Assembly (NCBI RefSeq): GCF_000429685.1
Contig: NZ_AUCI01000002.1
Coordinates: forward strand, 186,001 to 250,000
Direction of reading: 5' to 3'
DNA length: 64,000 bases
Source: Salibacterium aidingense DSM 18341
GTDB taxonomy: Bacteria > Bacillota > Bacilli > Bacillales > Marinococcaceae
The position numbers and the translations under genes were made by a program. The notes under the pieces are model-generated. The model had not been told where the DNA came from, ran no database searches, and saw only the letters and a list, made by a program, of their open reading frames with translations. This document shows positions 43,298-53,963 of the stretch, in pieces (positions within the stretch are counted from its first letter, which is position 1; each line of letters begins with the position of its first letter).

Positions 43298-43444
43298 GTT
43301 TTCCCCTCCTTATGTTTAAATGTTACTTCATGGAAGGATTTCGACAAAAACAGGCTTTTTCCTGTTAGAAATAAGACAGAATGGTTTCTTTCCGCGTTTT
43401 CGTGTGATAATCTATGAAAGAGAATGAATGAGGAGGCGCGTGTT

Positions 43445-44167
43445 ATGAAGCAAATGGATGCAAATGAGATTATTTCTTTTATTTCGGAAAGTGAAAAAAC
43501 AACTCCGGTGAAAGTACATATTAACGGGGAAGGCCTCGAGAAAATAGGCTTCGGCAATGAAACAAAACGCTTTATTACAGGCAGCACTGGTGTCCTTTTC
43601 GGAGAATGGAAGGATATTAAGAAAGGAATCGACGAAAACCCGGATAAAATTGAGGACTATGTCGTAGAAAATGACCGCCGGAATTCCGCCATTCCTCTGC
43701 TGGATTTAAAAGATATTCCTGCAAGAATTGAGCCGGGAGCCGTAATCAGAGACCAGGTAGAAATCGGTAAGAACGCTGTTATTATGATGGGAGCAACGAT
43801 CAACATAGGGTCTGTTGTCGGTGAAAATACAATGATTGATATGAACGTGGCTCTTGGCGGACGGGCTACGGTCGGCAGTAACTGTCACATAGGGGCCGGA
43901 TCCATTCTTGCCGGCGTTATCGAGCCGCCTTCGGCCAAGCCGGTTGTTGTAGAAGACGGAGTGGTAGTAGGAGCCAATTGTGTTATTCTCGAAGGCGTAA
44001 CTGTCGGAGAGGGTGCTGTCGTTGCAGCTGGTGCTGTTGTAACGGAGGATGTTCCGCCAAATACGGTGGTTGCCGGCACACCGGCCCGTGTTATAAAAGA
44101 AATTGATGAACAAACAAAAGGAAAGACGGAAATGAAGCAGGAGCTTCGTCGATTGAATGAAGACTAA
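43445..44167 (+). CDS. dapH: 2,3,4,5-tetrahydropyridine-2,6-dicarboxylate N-acetyltransferase
   Basis: 240 residues from ATG 43445 (AGGAGG eight bases upstream). The C-terminal half is a left-handed beta-helix of hexapeptide repeats (about 95-205: [20 protein letters not shown] and onward). It acetylates tetrahydrodipicolinate with acetyl-CoA in lysine and meso-diaminopimelate synthesis. The N-terminal part ([22 protein letters not shown]) is that of DapH. The two following genes supply the next two steps. Confidence 0.93.
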   Translation: MKQMDANEIISFISESEKTTPVKVHINGEGLEKIGFGNETKRFITGSTGVLFGEWKDIKKGIDENPDKIEDYVVENDRRNSAIPLLDLKDIPARIEPGAVIRDQVEIGKNAVIMMGATINIGSVVGENTMIDMNVALGGRATVGSNCHIGAGSILAGVIEPPSAKPVVVEDGVVVGANCVILEGVTVGEGAVVAAGAVVTEDVPPNTVVAGTPARVIKEIDEQTKGKTEMKQELRRLNED

Positions 44168-44260
44168 AATACTGGAATGACCTGTACTGCCCGGCCTGGA
44201 AAAGTTCCCGGCCGGGCAGTCTTCCATTTATTCCATGTTTATAGAAAGGGAAGAAGACCA

Positions 44261-45481
44261 TTGAACTGGATGAATATGGACCAGGAATATCTTATGCCTG
44301 CCTATCAGCGTCTCCCCATTGCGGTAGAAAAAGGGGAGGGAAATTATTTAATAGATAAGGAAGGCTTTTCTTATCTTGACTTGTTTACCGGCCTGGCCGT
44401 AAATATCCTCGGACATTCTCACCCCTATATATTAGAGAAGCTGGAGGAACAGGCCCGGCAGTTTTTACACATTTCCAATGTATTTTTAAATACGCCGGCT
44501 ATCACACTGGCCAGACGGCTGATTGAACAGACAATAGAGGGAAAAGTATTTTTTGCAAATTCAGGAGCGGAAGCGGGAGAAGCTGCAGTAAAGCTGATTC
44601 ATAAGTGGAGGCAGAAGCATCCACAGGAAAAGGATGGCATCGTGGTACTGGAAAACAGCTTTCACGGGCGTACTCTTGGGACGGTCCGGTTAACACGCCA
44701 GGAAAACGTATATCAGGATTTTCCGGCAGCTGATTACCCGGTTTATGAAACGGCTCCCGAGGATTTGGAGGCACTGGAAAAAGTGTTTCAAACCAACCAT
44801 CCGGCCGCGTTTTTCATGGAACCGGTACTTGGCTCTGGAGGGATCAGGCCCTTATCAAGAAAATTTATGGAAGGGGCCGAGCAGCTTTGCCGCCGATACG
44901 ATGTACTTTTCTGTTTGGATGAAATCCAAACCGGAATGGGAAGAACCGGGCGGCTGTTTGCTTATCAACATACACAAGTGACGCCTGATCTTATTCTGTT
45001 TGCCAAAGGAATTGGAGGCGGTCTTCCGCTGGGAGGGGTGATTGCCCGTAAAGGATTGGATACCCTTTTCCAACCGGGAGATCATGGCACTACATTTGGT
45101 CCCAGTCCGTTGAGTGCTGCCCTCGGAAACGCTGTTCTCGATGTTCTTCTGGAGCAGAACGGTTTAGAGAAGGGAAGAGAACAGGCGGATTATTTATGGG
45201 AACAGCTGGAATACTTAAAAGTAAGAAGCGGCGGCAAGCTCCGTGAAATCCGCGGCAAAGGCATGATGCTTGGCTTAGTTCTGAAAGCTTCCGCAGAGGA
45301 AGTAAAAAGCATTCAGCAGAAGCTTTTGCGCCGAGGATTTATGGTGAATGTTACACAAGGGACGATCATCCGGCTTCTGCCTCCACTCACTCTTCAGCCT
45401 AAAGAAACGGATTCCTTTGTTCAGGCTATGGAAGAAGAATTATCCGCAAGACGAGAAGGAGGGCGCCCGTATGAAGGCTGA
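44261..45481 (+). CDS. Class III aminotransferase, predicted N-acetyl-LL-diaminopimelate aminotransferase
   Basis: 406 residues from TTG 44261 (AAAGGGAAG upstream); ATG 44270 or 44276 are alternatives. It is a PLP enzyme of the acetylornithine aminotransferase family: [16 protein letters not shown] (about 90-105), [12 protein letters not shown] (about 220-231), and the PLP lysine in [13 protein letters not shown]. Its position between dapH and dapL suggests that it performs the transamination that B. subtilis assigns to the class I enzyme PatA. Acetylornithine activity is the alternative. Confidence 0.8.
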   Translation: MNWMNMDQEYLMPAYQRLPIAVEKGEGNYLIDKEGFSYLDLFTGLAVNILGHSHPYILEKLEEQARQFLHISNVFLNTPAITLARRLIEQTIEGKVFFANSGAEAGEAAVKLIHKWRQKHPQEKDGIVVLENSFHGRTLGTVRLTRQENVYQDFPAADYPVYETAPEDLEALEKVFQTNHPAAFFMEPVLGSGGIRPLSRKFMEGAEQLCRRYDVLFCLDEIQTGMGRTGRLFAYQHTQVTPDLILFAKGIGGGLPLGGVIARKGLDTLFQPGDHGTTFGPSPLSAALGNAVLDVLLEQNGLEKGREQADYLWEQLEYLKVRSGGKLREIRGKGMMLGLVLKASAEEVKSIQQKLLRRGFMVNVTQGTIIRLLPPLTLQPKETDSFVQAMEEELSARREGGRPYEG

Positions 45482-46589
45482 AGCGCTTCGTACTGTGAGA
45501 AGGGAACTCCATCAAATTCCAGAATTGGGTTTTAAGGAACATAAAACTCAAAACGTTTTGTTGGAAAAAATAAAGATGATGCCGCAGGGTCACCTAACCG
45601 TAAGAACATGGCGGACAGGGCTGTTTGTGTATGTAAATGGGTATGCTCCGGTAAAAACGATCGCTTACCGTACGGACATGGACGGGCTGCCCATTCAGGA
45701 AAACACGACGTATTCTTTTCCATCCAAGCATGAAGGTTACATGCATGCCTGTGGTCATGATCTTCATATGACCATAGCTCTGGGTATCCTCGCTCATTTT
45801 GCAGAGGAACAGCCAAAGCAGAATCTGCTTTTTGTTTTTCAGCCTGCGGAAGAAGGTCCGGGGGGAGCTCTTCCTATGCTTCGATCTGAACCCTTTCAAG
45901 AATGGAAGCCGGAAGAAATATACGGACTTCATATTGCTCCGGAATATCCAGTGGGAACCATTGCGACTAGGCCGGGGCTGCTGTTTGCAAACACGTCTGA
46001 ATTGTTTATTGATCTAAAGGGGGTGGGGGGGCACGCCGCGAGGCCCCATATGGCTAACGATATGGTGGTCGCAGCCAGTCATCTCGTCACCCAGCTTCAG
46101 ACTATTGCAGCGCGAAATGTAGATCCGCTTGATTCCGCGGTGATTACGATTGGTACCATCGCAGGCGGAACCAAACAGAATATCATTTCAGAAACTGCCA
46201 GACTGGAAGGCACCCTGCGTACTCTTTCCATAGAAAGTATGCATAAAGTGAAGAACAGAATTTCATCCATCGCCGCTGGCATTGAGACAAGTTTTGACTG
46301 CGAAGTTTCCATTGATTGGGGGTCAAACTACTGCCAGGTGAAAAACAACGAGCAGTTAACCCGGCGTTTTATGGAATTTTCGAACCAGCAGAAACACGTA
46401 GAAGTGGTGGAATGCCGGGAAGCCATGACCGGCGAGGATTTTGGCTATTTTCTAGAAAATATTCCGGGCGTAATGTTCTGGCTTGGGGTAAATGCCTCCT
46501 ATGGTCTGCATGATTCGCGTTTAGAACCGGATGAAGAGGCTATATTCACAGCAGTGCCGCTTATGATTTCCTATCTATCTCAAGCCTGA
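45471..46589 (+). CDS. dapL: N-acetyldiaminopimelate deacetylase
   Basis: 372 residues of the M20 metallopeptidase family, from ATG 45471, which overlaps the aminotransferase stop by 11 bases (GGAGGGCG upstream). Metal-site motifs are [22 protein letters not shown] (about 91-100), the catalytic EEGPGG and LHIAPEYP. It removes the acetyl group to give LL-diaminopimelate. B. subtilis calls this ykuR; a longer upstream frame exists but lacks a ribosome site. Confidence 0.9.
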   Translation: MKAEALRTVRRELHQIPELGFKEHKTQNVLLEKIKMMPQGHLTVRTWRTGLFVYVNGYAPVKTIAYRTDMDGLPIQENTTYSFPSKHEGYMHACGHDLHMTIALGILAHFAEEQPKQNLLFVFQPAEEGPGGALPMLRSEPFQEWKPEEIYGLHIAPEYPVGTIATRPGLLFANTSELFIDLKGVGGHAARPHMANDMVVAASHLVTQLQTIAARNVDPLDSAVITIGTIAGGTKQNIISETARLEGTLRTLSIESMHKVKNRISSIAAGIETSFDCEVSIDWGSNYCQVKNNEQLTRRFMEFSNQQKHVEVVECREAMTGEDFGYFLENIPGVMFWLGVNASYGLHDSRLEPDEEAIFTAVPLMISYLSQA

Positions 46590-46655
46590 GGCTGATTTAA
46601 CTTTATTTTCTCTGTTGTGGTATAATAGAGGGAGTATGAAGGAAGGGGTGGGTAT

Positions 46656-46838
46656 ATGGCTTATTTTAATGGAAAAAAAGAACCCCCGCCACAAGTGGAA
46701 ACTCCTGTCTGGTCTTGTACAGGTGAGAATTGTGCAGGATGGATGAGGGAAAACTTTACATTCGAAGAAACACCCAGCTGCCCCTTATGCCACGCAGAGA
46801 TGAAAAAAGAGACAAGAACCCTGCCGCAGATCCCATAG
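46656..46838 (+). CDS. YdjO-like small zinc-binding protein
   Basis: 60 residues with CTGENCAGWMRENF and CPLCHAEM, two Cys pairs that should bind zinc. This is the pattern of YdjO/cold-inducible small proteins of bacilli. ATG 46656 follows GGAAGGGGTGGGTAT. The function is unknown, and the gene is a separate unit with its own terminator. Confidence 0.8.
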   Translation: MAYFNGKKEPPPQVETPVWSCTGENCAGWMRENFTFEETPSCPLCHAEMKKETRTLPQIP

Positions 46839-46849
46839 TTTTCATTTAA

Positions 46850-46883
46850 AAAACGGTCCGATAGAAGTCGGACCGTTTTTTTT
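46850..46883 (+). terminator. Terminator after the ydjO-like gene
   Basis: AAAACGGTCCGA and TCGGACCGTTTTTTTT form a near-perfect hairpin with a long T-run. Confidence 0.9.
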
Positions 46884-46927
46884 AACCCTATTCCCCTGAT
46901 CTTGGGAGGGAACGGCCTGCTGATGTT

Positions 46928-48082
46928 TTATTTTATGCCAGCGGAGATCGGATGTTTATTTCCTCTCGGAGGCCCTTCCATATTCAATTGAATTTTTTCC
47001 TCCGAGTCCACATGAAAGAAGTGGGCATTGTCCATGTTTAACACCACTTCCATCGTGTCTCCCATTTGAATCGTGTTGAGGGCAGGAAACCGGGCGATAA
47101 GTTTTTGACTGCCAAGCGTATGGTAAAGAATCGATTCAGCTCCATGCAGTTCAACAACCTCCACCTGAAGAGAGAGGCAGGGGTAATTTTCAGACATCAG
47201 CTCTCTGTCCTTTTTCCAGATATCTTCCGGACGGATGCCGAATAGAATCTCACTGCCGGTGAAACCTTGTTCTTTTAATGCTTCCTTGATATTGGCAGGG
47301 AGAGGCAGAGACTTGTCCCCGATAATAAGCTCCTGCCCATCAAAAAAAGCGGATAAAATATTCATGGAAGGAGACCCTATAAAGCCTGCTACAAACGTGT
47401 TGGAAGGGGTGTTGTACACTTCTTTCGGGGTGCCGATCTGCTGGATCACGCCGTCTTTCATGACTACAATGCGGGTGGCCATTGTCATGGCTTCGGTTTG
47501 ATCGTGAGTGACGTATATGGTCGTCGTCTGAAGTTTTTTGTGCAGCTTTATAATTTCCGCCCGCATTTGCACCCGCAGCTTGGCATCAAGATTAGAAAGC
47601 GGTTCATCCATTAGAAAAACTTTAGGGTCCCGGACGATCGCCCGCCCCAGTGCTACTCTCTGACGCTGGCCGCCGGATAGAGCTTTGGGCTTTCTTGTTA
47701 AATAATCTTCCAGTCCAAGAATGCCGGCAGCGTGTTTTACGCGGCGGTCTATCTCCTGTTTATCGAATTTGCGCAGTCTTAAAGAAAATGCCATGTTTTG
47801 ATAAACATTCATATGGGGATAAAGGGCATAATTTTGAAATACCATGGTAATATCCCTGTCTTTTGGTGGAATATCGTTCATTCTTTTTCCATTAATATGT
47901 AACTCTCCGGCACTTATTTTTTCCAAACCGGCAATCATCCTCAGTGTGGTGGATTTACCGCAGCCGGAGGGACCGACAAATACAATAAATTCTTTGCTTT
48001 TAATGGCAAGGTTAAAATCAGATACAGCATGTACATTGGAATCAAATATTTTTTCAACATGGTGAAGCGACATATCAGCCAT
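46928..48082 (-). CDS. ABC transporter ATP-binding protein, MsmX/MalK/UgpC type
   Basis: 384 residues: Walker A GPSGCGKST (about 37-45), signature LSGGQRQRVALGRA (about 135-148), Walker B VFLMDEPLSNLDAKLR, and a C-terminal TOBE/regulatory domain. Such stand-alone ATPases energise several sugar importers in bacilli (MsmX). No permease or binding protein lies nearby, which supports a shared multi-client role. ATG 48082 follows AGGAGG. Confidence 0.88.
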   Translation of the reverse strand: MADMSLHHVEKIFDSNVHAVSDFNLAIKSKEFIVFVGPSGCGKSTTLRMIAGLEKISAGELHINGKRMNDIPPKDRDITMVFQNYALYPHMNVYQNMAFSLRLRKFDKQEIDRRVKHAAGILGLEDYLTRKPKALSGGQRQRVALGRAIVRDPKVFLMDEPLSNLDAKLRVQMRAEIIKLHKKLQTTTIYVTHDQTEAMTMATRIVVMKDGVIQQIGTPKEVYNTPSNTFVAGFIGSPSMNILSAFFDGQELIIGDKSLPLPANIKEALKEQGFTGSEILFGIRPEDIWKKDRELMSENYPCLSLQVEVVELHGAESILYHTLGSQKLIARFPALNTIQMGDTMEVVLNMDNAHFFHVDSEEKIQLNMEGPPRGNKHPISAGIK

Positions 48083-48349
48083 TTTTGGAGCCTCCTGTAA
48101 AGTGGAATTTAGTATAAGCGTAATAGGATATATAGCTTTCTGCTATAGGAAGAGTGACTAAATTATCTACTCTTCTCTTGTGCTTTATGACCGTGAGAAG
48201 ATTTAACAATAATAGGCAGGATAGAGGTGTCTTCTACGTTTAACACTAAAAACTAAAAAGACCTGCGGGCGATATGTCAACAAGAAAACCGCGGAAAAAA
48301 ACGAAATATAAGCTCTTCTAAGAAGTATAATATACGAGGAGGTTCTAGA

Positions 48350-49279
48350 ATGAAGAGGAGAGACGTGGCTGTTATAGGAGGAGGGCCGGCGGGGTTAAGT
48401 GCAGCATTGGTTTTAGGGCGGTCGCTTCGCGATACGATACTTATCGACGCACAGGCTCCGCGGAATATGGTAACGGCGTCCTCTCATGGTTTTCTTACCA
48501 GAGACGGGATCAGTCCCTTTGCGTTCCGCCGTATGGCGAACGAAGAATTAACAGCGTATGAAACGGTTGAGATATGGAAAAATACGGTACGGGATATTGA
48601 AAAAACGCCGGACGGCTTTACGATAGACGTGGAAAGTGGAGAACAGATTTTCAGCAAAAAAGTAATTCTTGCTACCGGGAAAAAAGAACGATTACCGTCG
48701 ATACAAGGTTTCCGTGACGTGTTCGGAAAAAGTGTATTTGTCTGCCCTTATTGTGACGGATGGGAGAGAAGGGGAGAACCGCTTGCTGTTTTTGGAAGCG
48801 GGGAAAAGGTCGTGGCGTATGCTTCTCTTGTCAGAAACTGGAGCAGCGATCTCGTGGTTTTTACAAACGGAGAGCATTTACCGGGGGAAGCCCGGCGGGA
48901 ACTGGAGCGTCGTCATATAAAGGTGGTGGAGGACGCTATTGCTGCCTGTTATTCGGTCCATGGACGGTTACAGTCTGTACAGGTGGAGAATAAGGGTCCT
49001 ATCAGACGAACAGGCGGTTTTATTATGGGGACGGGAACGGAACAATCCTTTGAACTCCCTCCCCGACTTGGAGCCTCCATGAATGAACGGAACGAATATG
49101 AGACAGATGCCCATGGCCGCACAAATATCAACGGTCTCTATGCTATTGGAGATGCCAGCCACTCGTTTACCGGCCTTGTTTGTGCAGCCGGAGAAGGCTA
49201 TGAAGCAGCCGTACATCTTAATAAGACGATGATAGAGGAAGAATGGCAAAGAGAAAGGCAGGCAGCGGCTGAAACATAA
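48350..49279 (+). CDS. Thioredoxin-reductase-like FAD/NAD(P) oxidoreductase
   Basis: 309 residues. The FAD motif GGGPAGLSAALVLGR (about 11-25) and the redox-active FVCPYCDGWE (about 132-141, CxxC) match the TrxB-like group. GxG of the NADPH domain reads FGSGEKV, a loose match, so cofactor or partner use may differ from housekeeping TrxB. The family's ATGD-type C-terminal motif appears as YAIGDASHSF. ATG 48350 follows AGGAGG. Likely electron donor or self-contained disulfide reductase. Confidence 0.82.
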   Translation: MKRRDVAVIGGGPAGLSAALVLGRSLRDTILIDAQAPRNMVTASSHGFLTRDGISPFAFRRMANEELTAYETVEIWKNTVRDIEKTPDGFTIDVESGEQIFSKKVILATGKKERLPSIQGFRDVFGKSVFVCPYCDGWERRGEPLAVFGSGEKVVAYASLVRNWSSDLVVFTNGEHLPGEARRELERRHIKVVEDAIAACYSVHGRLQSVQVENKGPIRRTGGFIMGTGTEQSFELPPRLGASMNERNEYETDAHGRTNINGLYAIGDASHSFTGLVCAAGEGYEAAVHLNKTMIEEEWQRERQAAAET

Positions 49280-49305
49280 AGGACCGCCGCTGCCTGCTGT
49301 TTGTT

Positions 49306-50148
49306 TTACGCTTCTTGTCTTTTATCCACGTACACTTGATGGGGATATGGAATTTTGATACCGTTTTTGTCGAGCGCTTCTTTGCAGGCCTTCCGGAGTT
49401 TTCGTTCGATCCCCCATTGTTCCATGTTTTCTGTTTTTCCGAGGATCCGAATAACGACATCCGAATCACCAAATCCCTGCACTCCAAGAACATCTGGTCC
49501 TTCTTTGATGGCCGGCTCTTCAGAAGCCAGTTGATCACAGACATTCTGCAGTACCTGAACCGCTTCGTCAATGTTATCATCATAAGAAATACTTATATCC
49601 ACCATCGCACGCATATTACCGCGCGAATGATTATTCACCGTACTGATTTCCCGGTTGGGTATAAAATGAAGCGTTCCGTCAAACCCCCTTATCTGAGTGG
49701 TTCTTAATCCAACTTCTTCAACCACGCCGTCAATCCCCGCAGCACTAACGTAGTCTTCCACATCCACCTGTTTTTCCAATAAGATAAAGAAGCCGGTTAC
49801 AATGTCACTGACCAGTCCCTGCGCCCCAAAACCTACCGCAAGTCCGACAATACCTGCTCCGGCAATAATCGGAGCGATCTCGAGGCCGAATATTCCAATA
49901 AGTATCGTAATAAAGATAAAAAGAAGCACATAGGAAAAAACGTTAATACTAAGCTTCATCAGCGTCTGAACTCTGCCAGGGTGCATGTTCTTCTGCTCCT
50001 GCATCCGGGAGAATGTACGGATTATTACATTTTTTCCGATCGTTCTTACAATAAAAAATCCGATAATGAGAAGTAATATTTTTAGAAGCCCTTTTACAAT
50101 GGCGGCTAATAAGGCACTTCCCAAAGTCATTCCTAACATCTCTTCCAC
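49306..50148 (-). CDS. MscS-family mechanosensitive channel (YkuT-like)
   Basis: 280 residues from GTG 50148 (AAGGAG nine bases upstream). Three membrane helices, the TM3 pore segment AGAGIVGLAVGFGAQGLVSDIV, then the cytoplasmic domain with FDGTLHFIPNREI. It opens on hypo-osmotic shock. B. subtilis ykuT lies in the same neighbourhood (next to ykuU-ykuV), so the synteny is conserved. Confidence 0.87.
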   Translation of the reverse strand: MEEMLGMTLGSALLAAIVKGLLKILLLIIGFFIVRTIGKNVIIRTFSRMQEQKNMHPGRVQTLMKLSINVFSYVLLFIFITILIGIFGLEIAPIIAGAGIVGLAVGFGAQGLVSDIVTGFFILLEKQVDVEDYVSAAGIDGVVEEVGLRTTQIRGFDGTLHFIPNREISTVNNHSRGNMRAMVDISISYDDNIDEAVQVLQNVCDQLASEEPAIKEGPDVLGVQGFGDSDVVIRILGKTENMEQWGIERKLRKACKEALDKNGIKIPYPHQVYVDKRQEA

Positions 50149-50312
50149 TTGTTTCCACTCCTTGTCATTAAAAGTTCCTTTTTCATTACCCCTCCGTGCA
50201 ATGAACAAAATACGAGTTTCTTCGACAACGCAAGATATTATAACATAATTGCTTCCAATGTATAAGATAACAAATAGATATATCTTTATTCCAGAAAGGA
50301 AGGAGTTTGTCC

Positions 50313-50858
50313 ATGAGACATCAAGCAATACCAGGTTCCCCGGCCCCTCCATTTACTGTATCGGTCGTTTATCCTGATCAAACATTCGGGGAAGTCAGTT
50401 TGTCCGGGATCATGCAAAAAGGGAAATGGACGGTACTGTTTTTTTACCCAATGGACTTCACCACCGTGTGTCCCACGGAAATTACATCATTAAGCGATCA
50501 ATACGAAGAATTTGAAGACTTAGACGCAGAAGTTATCGGGGTGTCCACCGACACCGTTTATACCCATCGAGCCTGGTGTCAACTTGAAAGGGAGAGGAAT
50601 GGACTTGGAAAAATTTTATACCCTCTGGGTGCAGATACCAACCATAAAATGTCAAGAGATTATGGAGTATTGGAAGAAGAGAAAGGAACAGCGCACCGAG
50701 GGCTTTTCATTATTAATCCAGAGGGAGAAGTGATGTATTCTGTCGTCCATCATCACAATGTCGGCAGAGATACAGATGAAACACTGCGGGTACTGCAGGC
50801 CTTGCAGACAGGCAGACCCTGCCCGGCCAACTGGAAGCCCGGCCAACCTTCCCTGTGA
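50313..50858 (+). CDS. 2-Cys peroxiredoxin (YkuU-like)
   Basis: 181 residues from ATG 50313 (AAGGAAGGAG upstream). The peroxidatic cysteine is in FYPMDFTTVCPTE (about 39-51), and the resolving cysteine lies near the C-terminus in TGRPCPANW. It reduces H2O2 and organic peroxides using thioredoxin-type donors. It is followed by the thioredoxin-like gene at 50888, as in B. subtilis ykuU-ykuV. Both reactive positions are standard Cys, unlike the UGA-containing OsmC gene. Confidence 0.91.
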   Translation: MRHQAIPGSPAPPFTVSVVYPDQTFGEVSLSGIMQKGKWTVLFFYPMDFTTVCPTEITSLSDQYEEFEDLDAEVIGVSTDTVYTHRAWCQLERERNGLGKILYPLGADTNHKMSRDYGVLEEEKGTAHRGLFIINPEGEVMYSVVHHHNVGRDTDETLRVLQALQTGRPCPANWKPGQPSL

Positions 50859-50887
50859 GGAAGCAGGAAAAAAGGAGAGGGATCACA

Positions 50888-51337
50888 ATGCCGCTGAAAC
50901 AAAAATCTGACATGCCGGAATTGGCTGGAGAAACGCTGTGGTTAAATAAAGAGTGGAAAAAAGAAGAATTAATAGGAAGTAAACCAACTCTTATTCATTT
51001 TTGGTCGGTTAGCTGCGGCCTTTGTGAAGAGGCAATGCCAAAACTTAATAAACTGCGGGATTCTTATCAAAACGCTGTCCATTTTGTGTCCGTGCACATG
51101 CCGCGTTCCAAACGGGACCGCGACATAGATAAAATCACAAAAGGAGCCGAGAGAAACGGCATTACACAAGCTGTATTTGTGGATAATGACCATCTTTTAA
51201 CGAATGCCTTTCAAAACGAATACGTTCCTGCGTATTATCTTTTCGATAAAGACGGGAGGCTGTATCATGTTCAAACAGGAGATGATGGGATTAGACTGTT
51301 GAGAAAAAAGATAGAACGTATTCTAAACAGAAGTTGA
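50888..51337 (+). CDS. Thiol-disulfide oxidoreductase (YkuV-like)
   Basis: 149 residues from ATG 50888 (AAAGGAGAGGG upstream). A thioredoxin fold with WSVSCGLCEEAMP (CxxC about 41-44). No signal peptide, so it acts in the cytoplasm, probably as reductant for the neighbouring peroxiredoxin. B. subtilis YkuV is the counterpart by position and length. Confidence 0.88.
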   Translation: MPLKQKSDMPELAGETLWLNKEWKKEELIGSKPTLIHFWSVSCGLCEEAMPKLNKLRDSYQNAVHFVSVHMPRSKRDRDIDKITKGAERNGITQAVFVDNDHLLTNAFQNEYVPAYYLFDKDGRLYHVQTGDDGIRLLRKKIERILNRS

Positions 51338-51442
51338 CCCTATCTTTCTTAAAAGCGGCTGTCCTGTTTTGCGCTGCGCTCTTTCATCGTTTAAAATATA
51401 AGAAGTCTTGTTAATCTGAAAGAGAGCTGCGGAGGAAAGGTT

Positions 51443-52108
51443 ATGAAAAAACAATTTGCCGTTATCGGTTTGGGTCGTTTTGGCGGAAGCATTTGTAAAT
51501 CCCTGGTAGACGAAGGGATAGAAGTGCTCGCCATTGATCAGGATGAAGAGAAAGTCAATGAATTTGCTTCTCTTGTTACCCAGGCTGTGATTGCGGATAC
51601 CACAGATGAAAAAGCGTTACGCGGCCTGGGCATACGAAATTTTGATCATGTTATTGTCGCAATTGGGGATGATATTCAGTCCAGTATTTTAACCACGCTG
51701 ATTTTGGTAGAGATGGAAGTAAAACATGTCACGGTAAAGGCACAGAATGATTATCATGAAAAAGTGTTAAGCCGGATTGGTGCAGATGAAATTATTCACC
51801 CGGAGCGGGATATAGGGGTAAGAATTGCTCATAATGTGGTTTCGAAGAACGTGCTTGATTATCTGGAGTTATCGGATGAATACAGTATCGTGGAGCTGGC
51901 CGCCGGCCCAACGATAGATGGGGAGACGATTGTGGACCTGGACCTTCGCTCTAAATACGGCTGCAATATTTTAGCCGTCAAACGAGAAGAAGACATTAAT
52001 GTTTCTCCAAGACCTGAGGCCATCATAAAAGAGGGAGATATTCTAATTGTGATCGGAGCCGACGATGATATCAACCGTCTGGAAAACCACTGGATTGATG
52101 AAACATAA
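51443..52108 (+). CDS. ktrC: K+ uptake regulatory protein, RCK type (KtrC-like)
   Basis: 221 residues: an N-terminal Rossmann RCK_N domain (FAVIGLGRFGGSICKSL, about 4-20) that binds ATP/ADP or NAD, and a C-terminal RCK_C domain with IKEGDILIVIGADDD. It forms the gating ring of a KtrCD-type potassium channel and, by family knowledge, responds to c-di-AMP. It precedes rnjA, as ykqB precedes ykqC in B. subtilis. Relevant to osmoadaptation here. Confidence 0.9.
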   Translation: MKKQFAVIGLGRFGGSICKSLVDEGIEVLAIDQDEEKVNEFASLVTQAVIADTTDEKALRGLGIRNFDHVIVAIGDDIQSSILTTLILVEMEVKHVTVKAQNDYHEKVLSRIGADEIIHPERDIGVRIAHNVVSKNVLDYLELSDEYSIVELAAGPTIDGETIVDLDLRSKYGCNILAVKREEDINVSPRPEAIIKEGDILIVIGADDDINRLENHWIDET

Positions 52109-52110
52109 TA

Positions 52111-52288
52111 AAGGAGCTGTATCAAAAGTGCGTTACATGCTGAGGCATCCGCTGCAGGCGGACGCTTGCCGTGGGCAGCGCCTGCATGACCAACATCCTG
52201 TTGGCCCGGAGTCGCCGCCTTCCGCATCTGCCTCGGTTATATTTTCTTTATCACAGGAAAGGGGCTGTACCTATTGATACAGCCCCTT
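52111..52288. repeat. 178-base inverted-repeat-bounded intergenic element with terminator hairpin
   Basis: GGAGCTGTATCAA (52113-52125) and TTGATACAGCCCC (52274-52286) are inverted repeats with one mismatch. Inside is a GC-rich GCTGCAGGCGGACGCTTGCC segment of the sort repeated between genes in many bacilli. The right end also forms its own hairpin (52261-52286, GGGGCTGTA/TACAGCCCC) that can terminate transcription from both flanking convergent genes. Confidence 0.6.
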
Positions 52289-52292
52289 TAAA

Positions 52293-53960
52293 TTATACTT
52301 CCATAATAATCGGTAAAATCATTGGTTTTCGTTTAGTCTTTTCATACAAATAGGGAGACAGCTGATCAATTACTTCATTTTTGATCTCTGCCCACTGCGT
52401 CGTTTTACGTTTCATTACTTCATCAAGGTGTTTGGTTAATCTGGCCTGGGCATCATTGATTAAATCACTTGACTCCCGCATGTAAACAAATCCGCGGGAA
52501 ATAATGTCCGGTCCGGCAGAAACTTTGAAGTTTTTCATATCAATGCTGACTACTACAACCACCAGCCCCTCTTCGGAGAGAATACGGCGGTCGCGCAGCA
52601 CAATATTGCCGATATCACCGATACCGTTTCCATCTACATACACAGATCCGGATGGTACTTTGCCAAGCGGCGCCGCACTTTTTCTTGTTAAGCCCAGAAC
52701 TTCCCCATTCTCCATGATAAAGGAGTTTTCTTCCGGAACACCGCAGTCCCGCGCGAGCCGGGTATGCATTTTCAGCATGCGGTATTCACCGTGAATAGGC
52801 ATAAAATACTGCGGCTTTAAAAGGCGGAGCATTAATTTCTGTTCCTCCTGGCCGCCGTGGCCGGACGTATGAATATTATTTAAAGAACCGTGTATGACCT
52901 TGGCACCGGCGCGCGATAACTGGTTAATAATTTTATTCACAGAAAGTGTATTGCCGGGAATAGGAGAACTCGAAAACACAACGGTATCCCCGGGTATAAT
53001 CTGAATCTGCCGGTGGGTCCCGTGAGCAACCCGGGATAGAGCCGCCATCGGTTCTCCCTGGCTGCCTGTACATAAAATAGCAGCCTGATTATCCGGGATA
53101 CGGTTTAATTGGGCAGCATCTACGAAAGTTCCTTTCGGCGCTTTGATATAACCAAGTTCCTGCCCGATTGTGATGGAAGATTCCATACTTCTGCCGAATA
53201 CGGCGATTTTGCGTCCATGACGGACAGCAGCTTCCACGGCCTGCTGAAGCCGGTAAATATTAGAGGCGAACGTAGCAAATATTAAGCGTCCGTCGGCCTG
53301 CCGGAAAATATTATCAATGCTTTTTCCAACTTTTCTTTCAGACATGGTAAAACCGGGCACTTCACTATTTGTACTGTCAGACAACAGACAAAGGACGCCC
53401 TCTTCCCCGATGCGGGCCATTTTGGACAGGTTGGCCGGTTCACCGACAGGGGTAAAATCAAATTTAAAATCTCCTGTCTGAACAATATTTCCTTCGGGAG
53501 TATGAACAACAATCCCAAATGAATCCGGAATACTATGGGTTGTCCGGAAAAAAGACACTTTTGTTTTCTTGAATTTGATGACCTGATCTTCGTTTACCAC
53601 ATTCAACTTAGCGCGGCGCAGCAAACCATGTTCTTCAAGCTTTCCCTTTAAAAGGCCGATCGCAAGTTTACCGCCATAAATGGGGACATTCACTTCCCGG
53701 AGTAAATAAGGAATGCCGCCAATATGGTCTTCGTGTCCATGCGTTACAAAAAGGCCCTTAATTTTATCTTTGTTGCGGGCCAGATACGTATAATCAGGAA
53801 TAACATAGTCTATACCAAGCAGTTCGTCTTCTGGAAACATGATTCCGGCATCGATGAGCACAATCTCATCCTGGTATTGTATGGCGTACGTATTTTTGCC
53901 GATTTCGCCAAGACCTCCGAGGGCGAAAATAGCAACTTGATTTTTTTTCATTTGTTTCAT
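52293..53960 (-). CDS. rnjA: Ribonuclease J1
   Basis: 555 residues: metallo-beta-lactamase domain with the metal motif [10 protein letters not shown] (about 74-83), the beta-CASP region, and the C-terminal domain. It is a 5'-3' exo- and endoribonuclease central to mRNA decay and maturation in Firmicutes. It is encoded directly after rpoY with a three-base gap, as in B. subtilis (ykqC-ykzG). Confidence 0.94.
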   Translation of the reverse strand: MKQMKKNQVAIFALGGLGEIGKNTYAIQYQDEIVLIDAGIMFPEDELLGIDYVIPDYTYLARNKDKIKGLFVTHGHEDHIGGIPYLLREVNVPIYGGKLAIGLLKGKLEEHGLLRRAKLNVVNEDQVIKFKKTKVSFFRTTHSIPDSFGIVVHTPEGNIVQTGDFKFDFTPVGEPANLSKMARIGEEGVLCLLSDSTNSEVPGFTMSERKVGKSIDNIFRQADGRLIFATFASNIYRLQQAVEAAVRHGRKIAVFGRSMESSITIGQELGYIKAPKGTFVDAAQLNRIPDNQAAILCTGSQGEPMAALSRVAHGTHRQIQIIPGDTVVFSSSPIPGNTLSVNKIINQLSRAGAKVIHGSLNNIHTSGHGGQEEQKLMLRLLKPQYFMPIHGEYRMLKMHTRLARDCGVPEENSFIMENGEVLGLTRKSAAPLGKVPSGSVYVDGNGIGDIGNIVLRDRRILSEEGLVVVVVSIDMKNFKVSAGPDIISRGFVYMRESSDLINDAQARLTKHLDEVMKRKTTQWAEIKNEVIDQLSPYLYEKTKRKPMILPIIMEV

Positions 53961-53963
53961 GCT

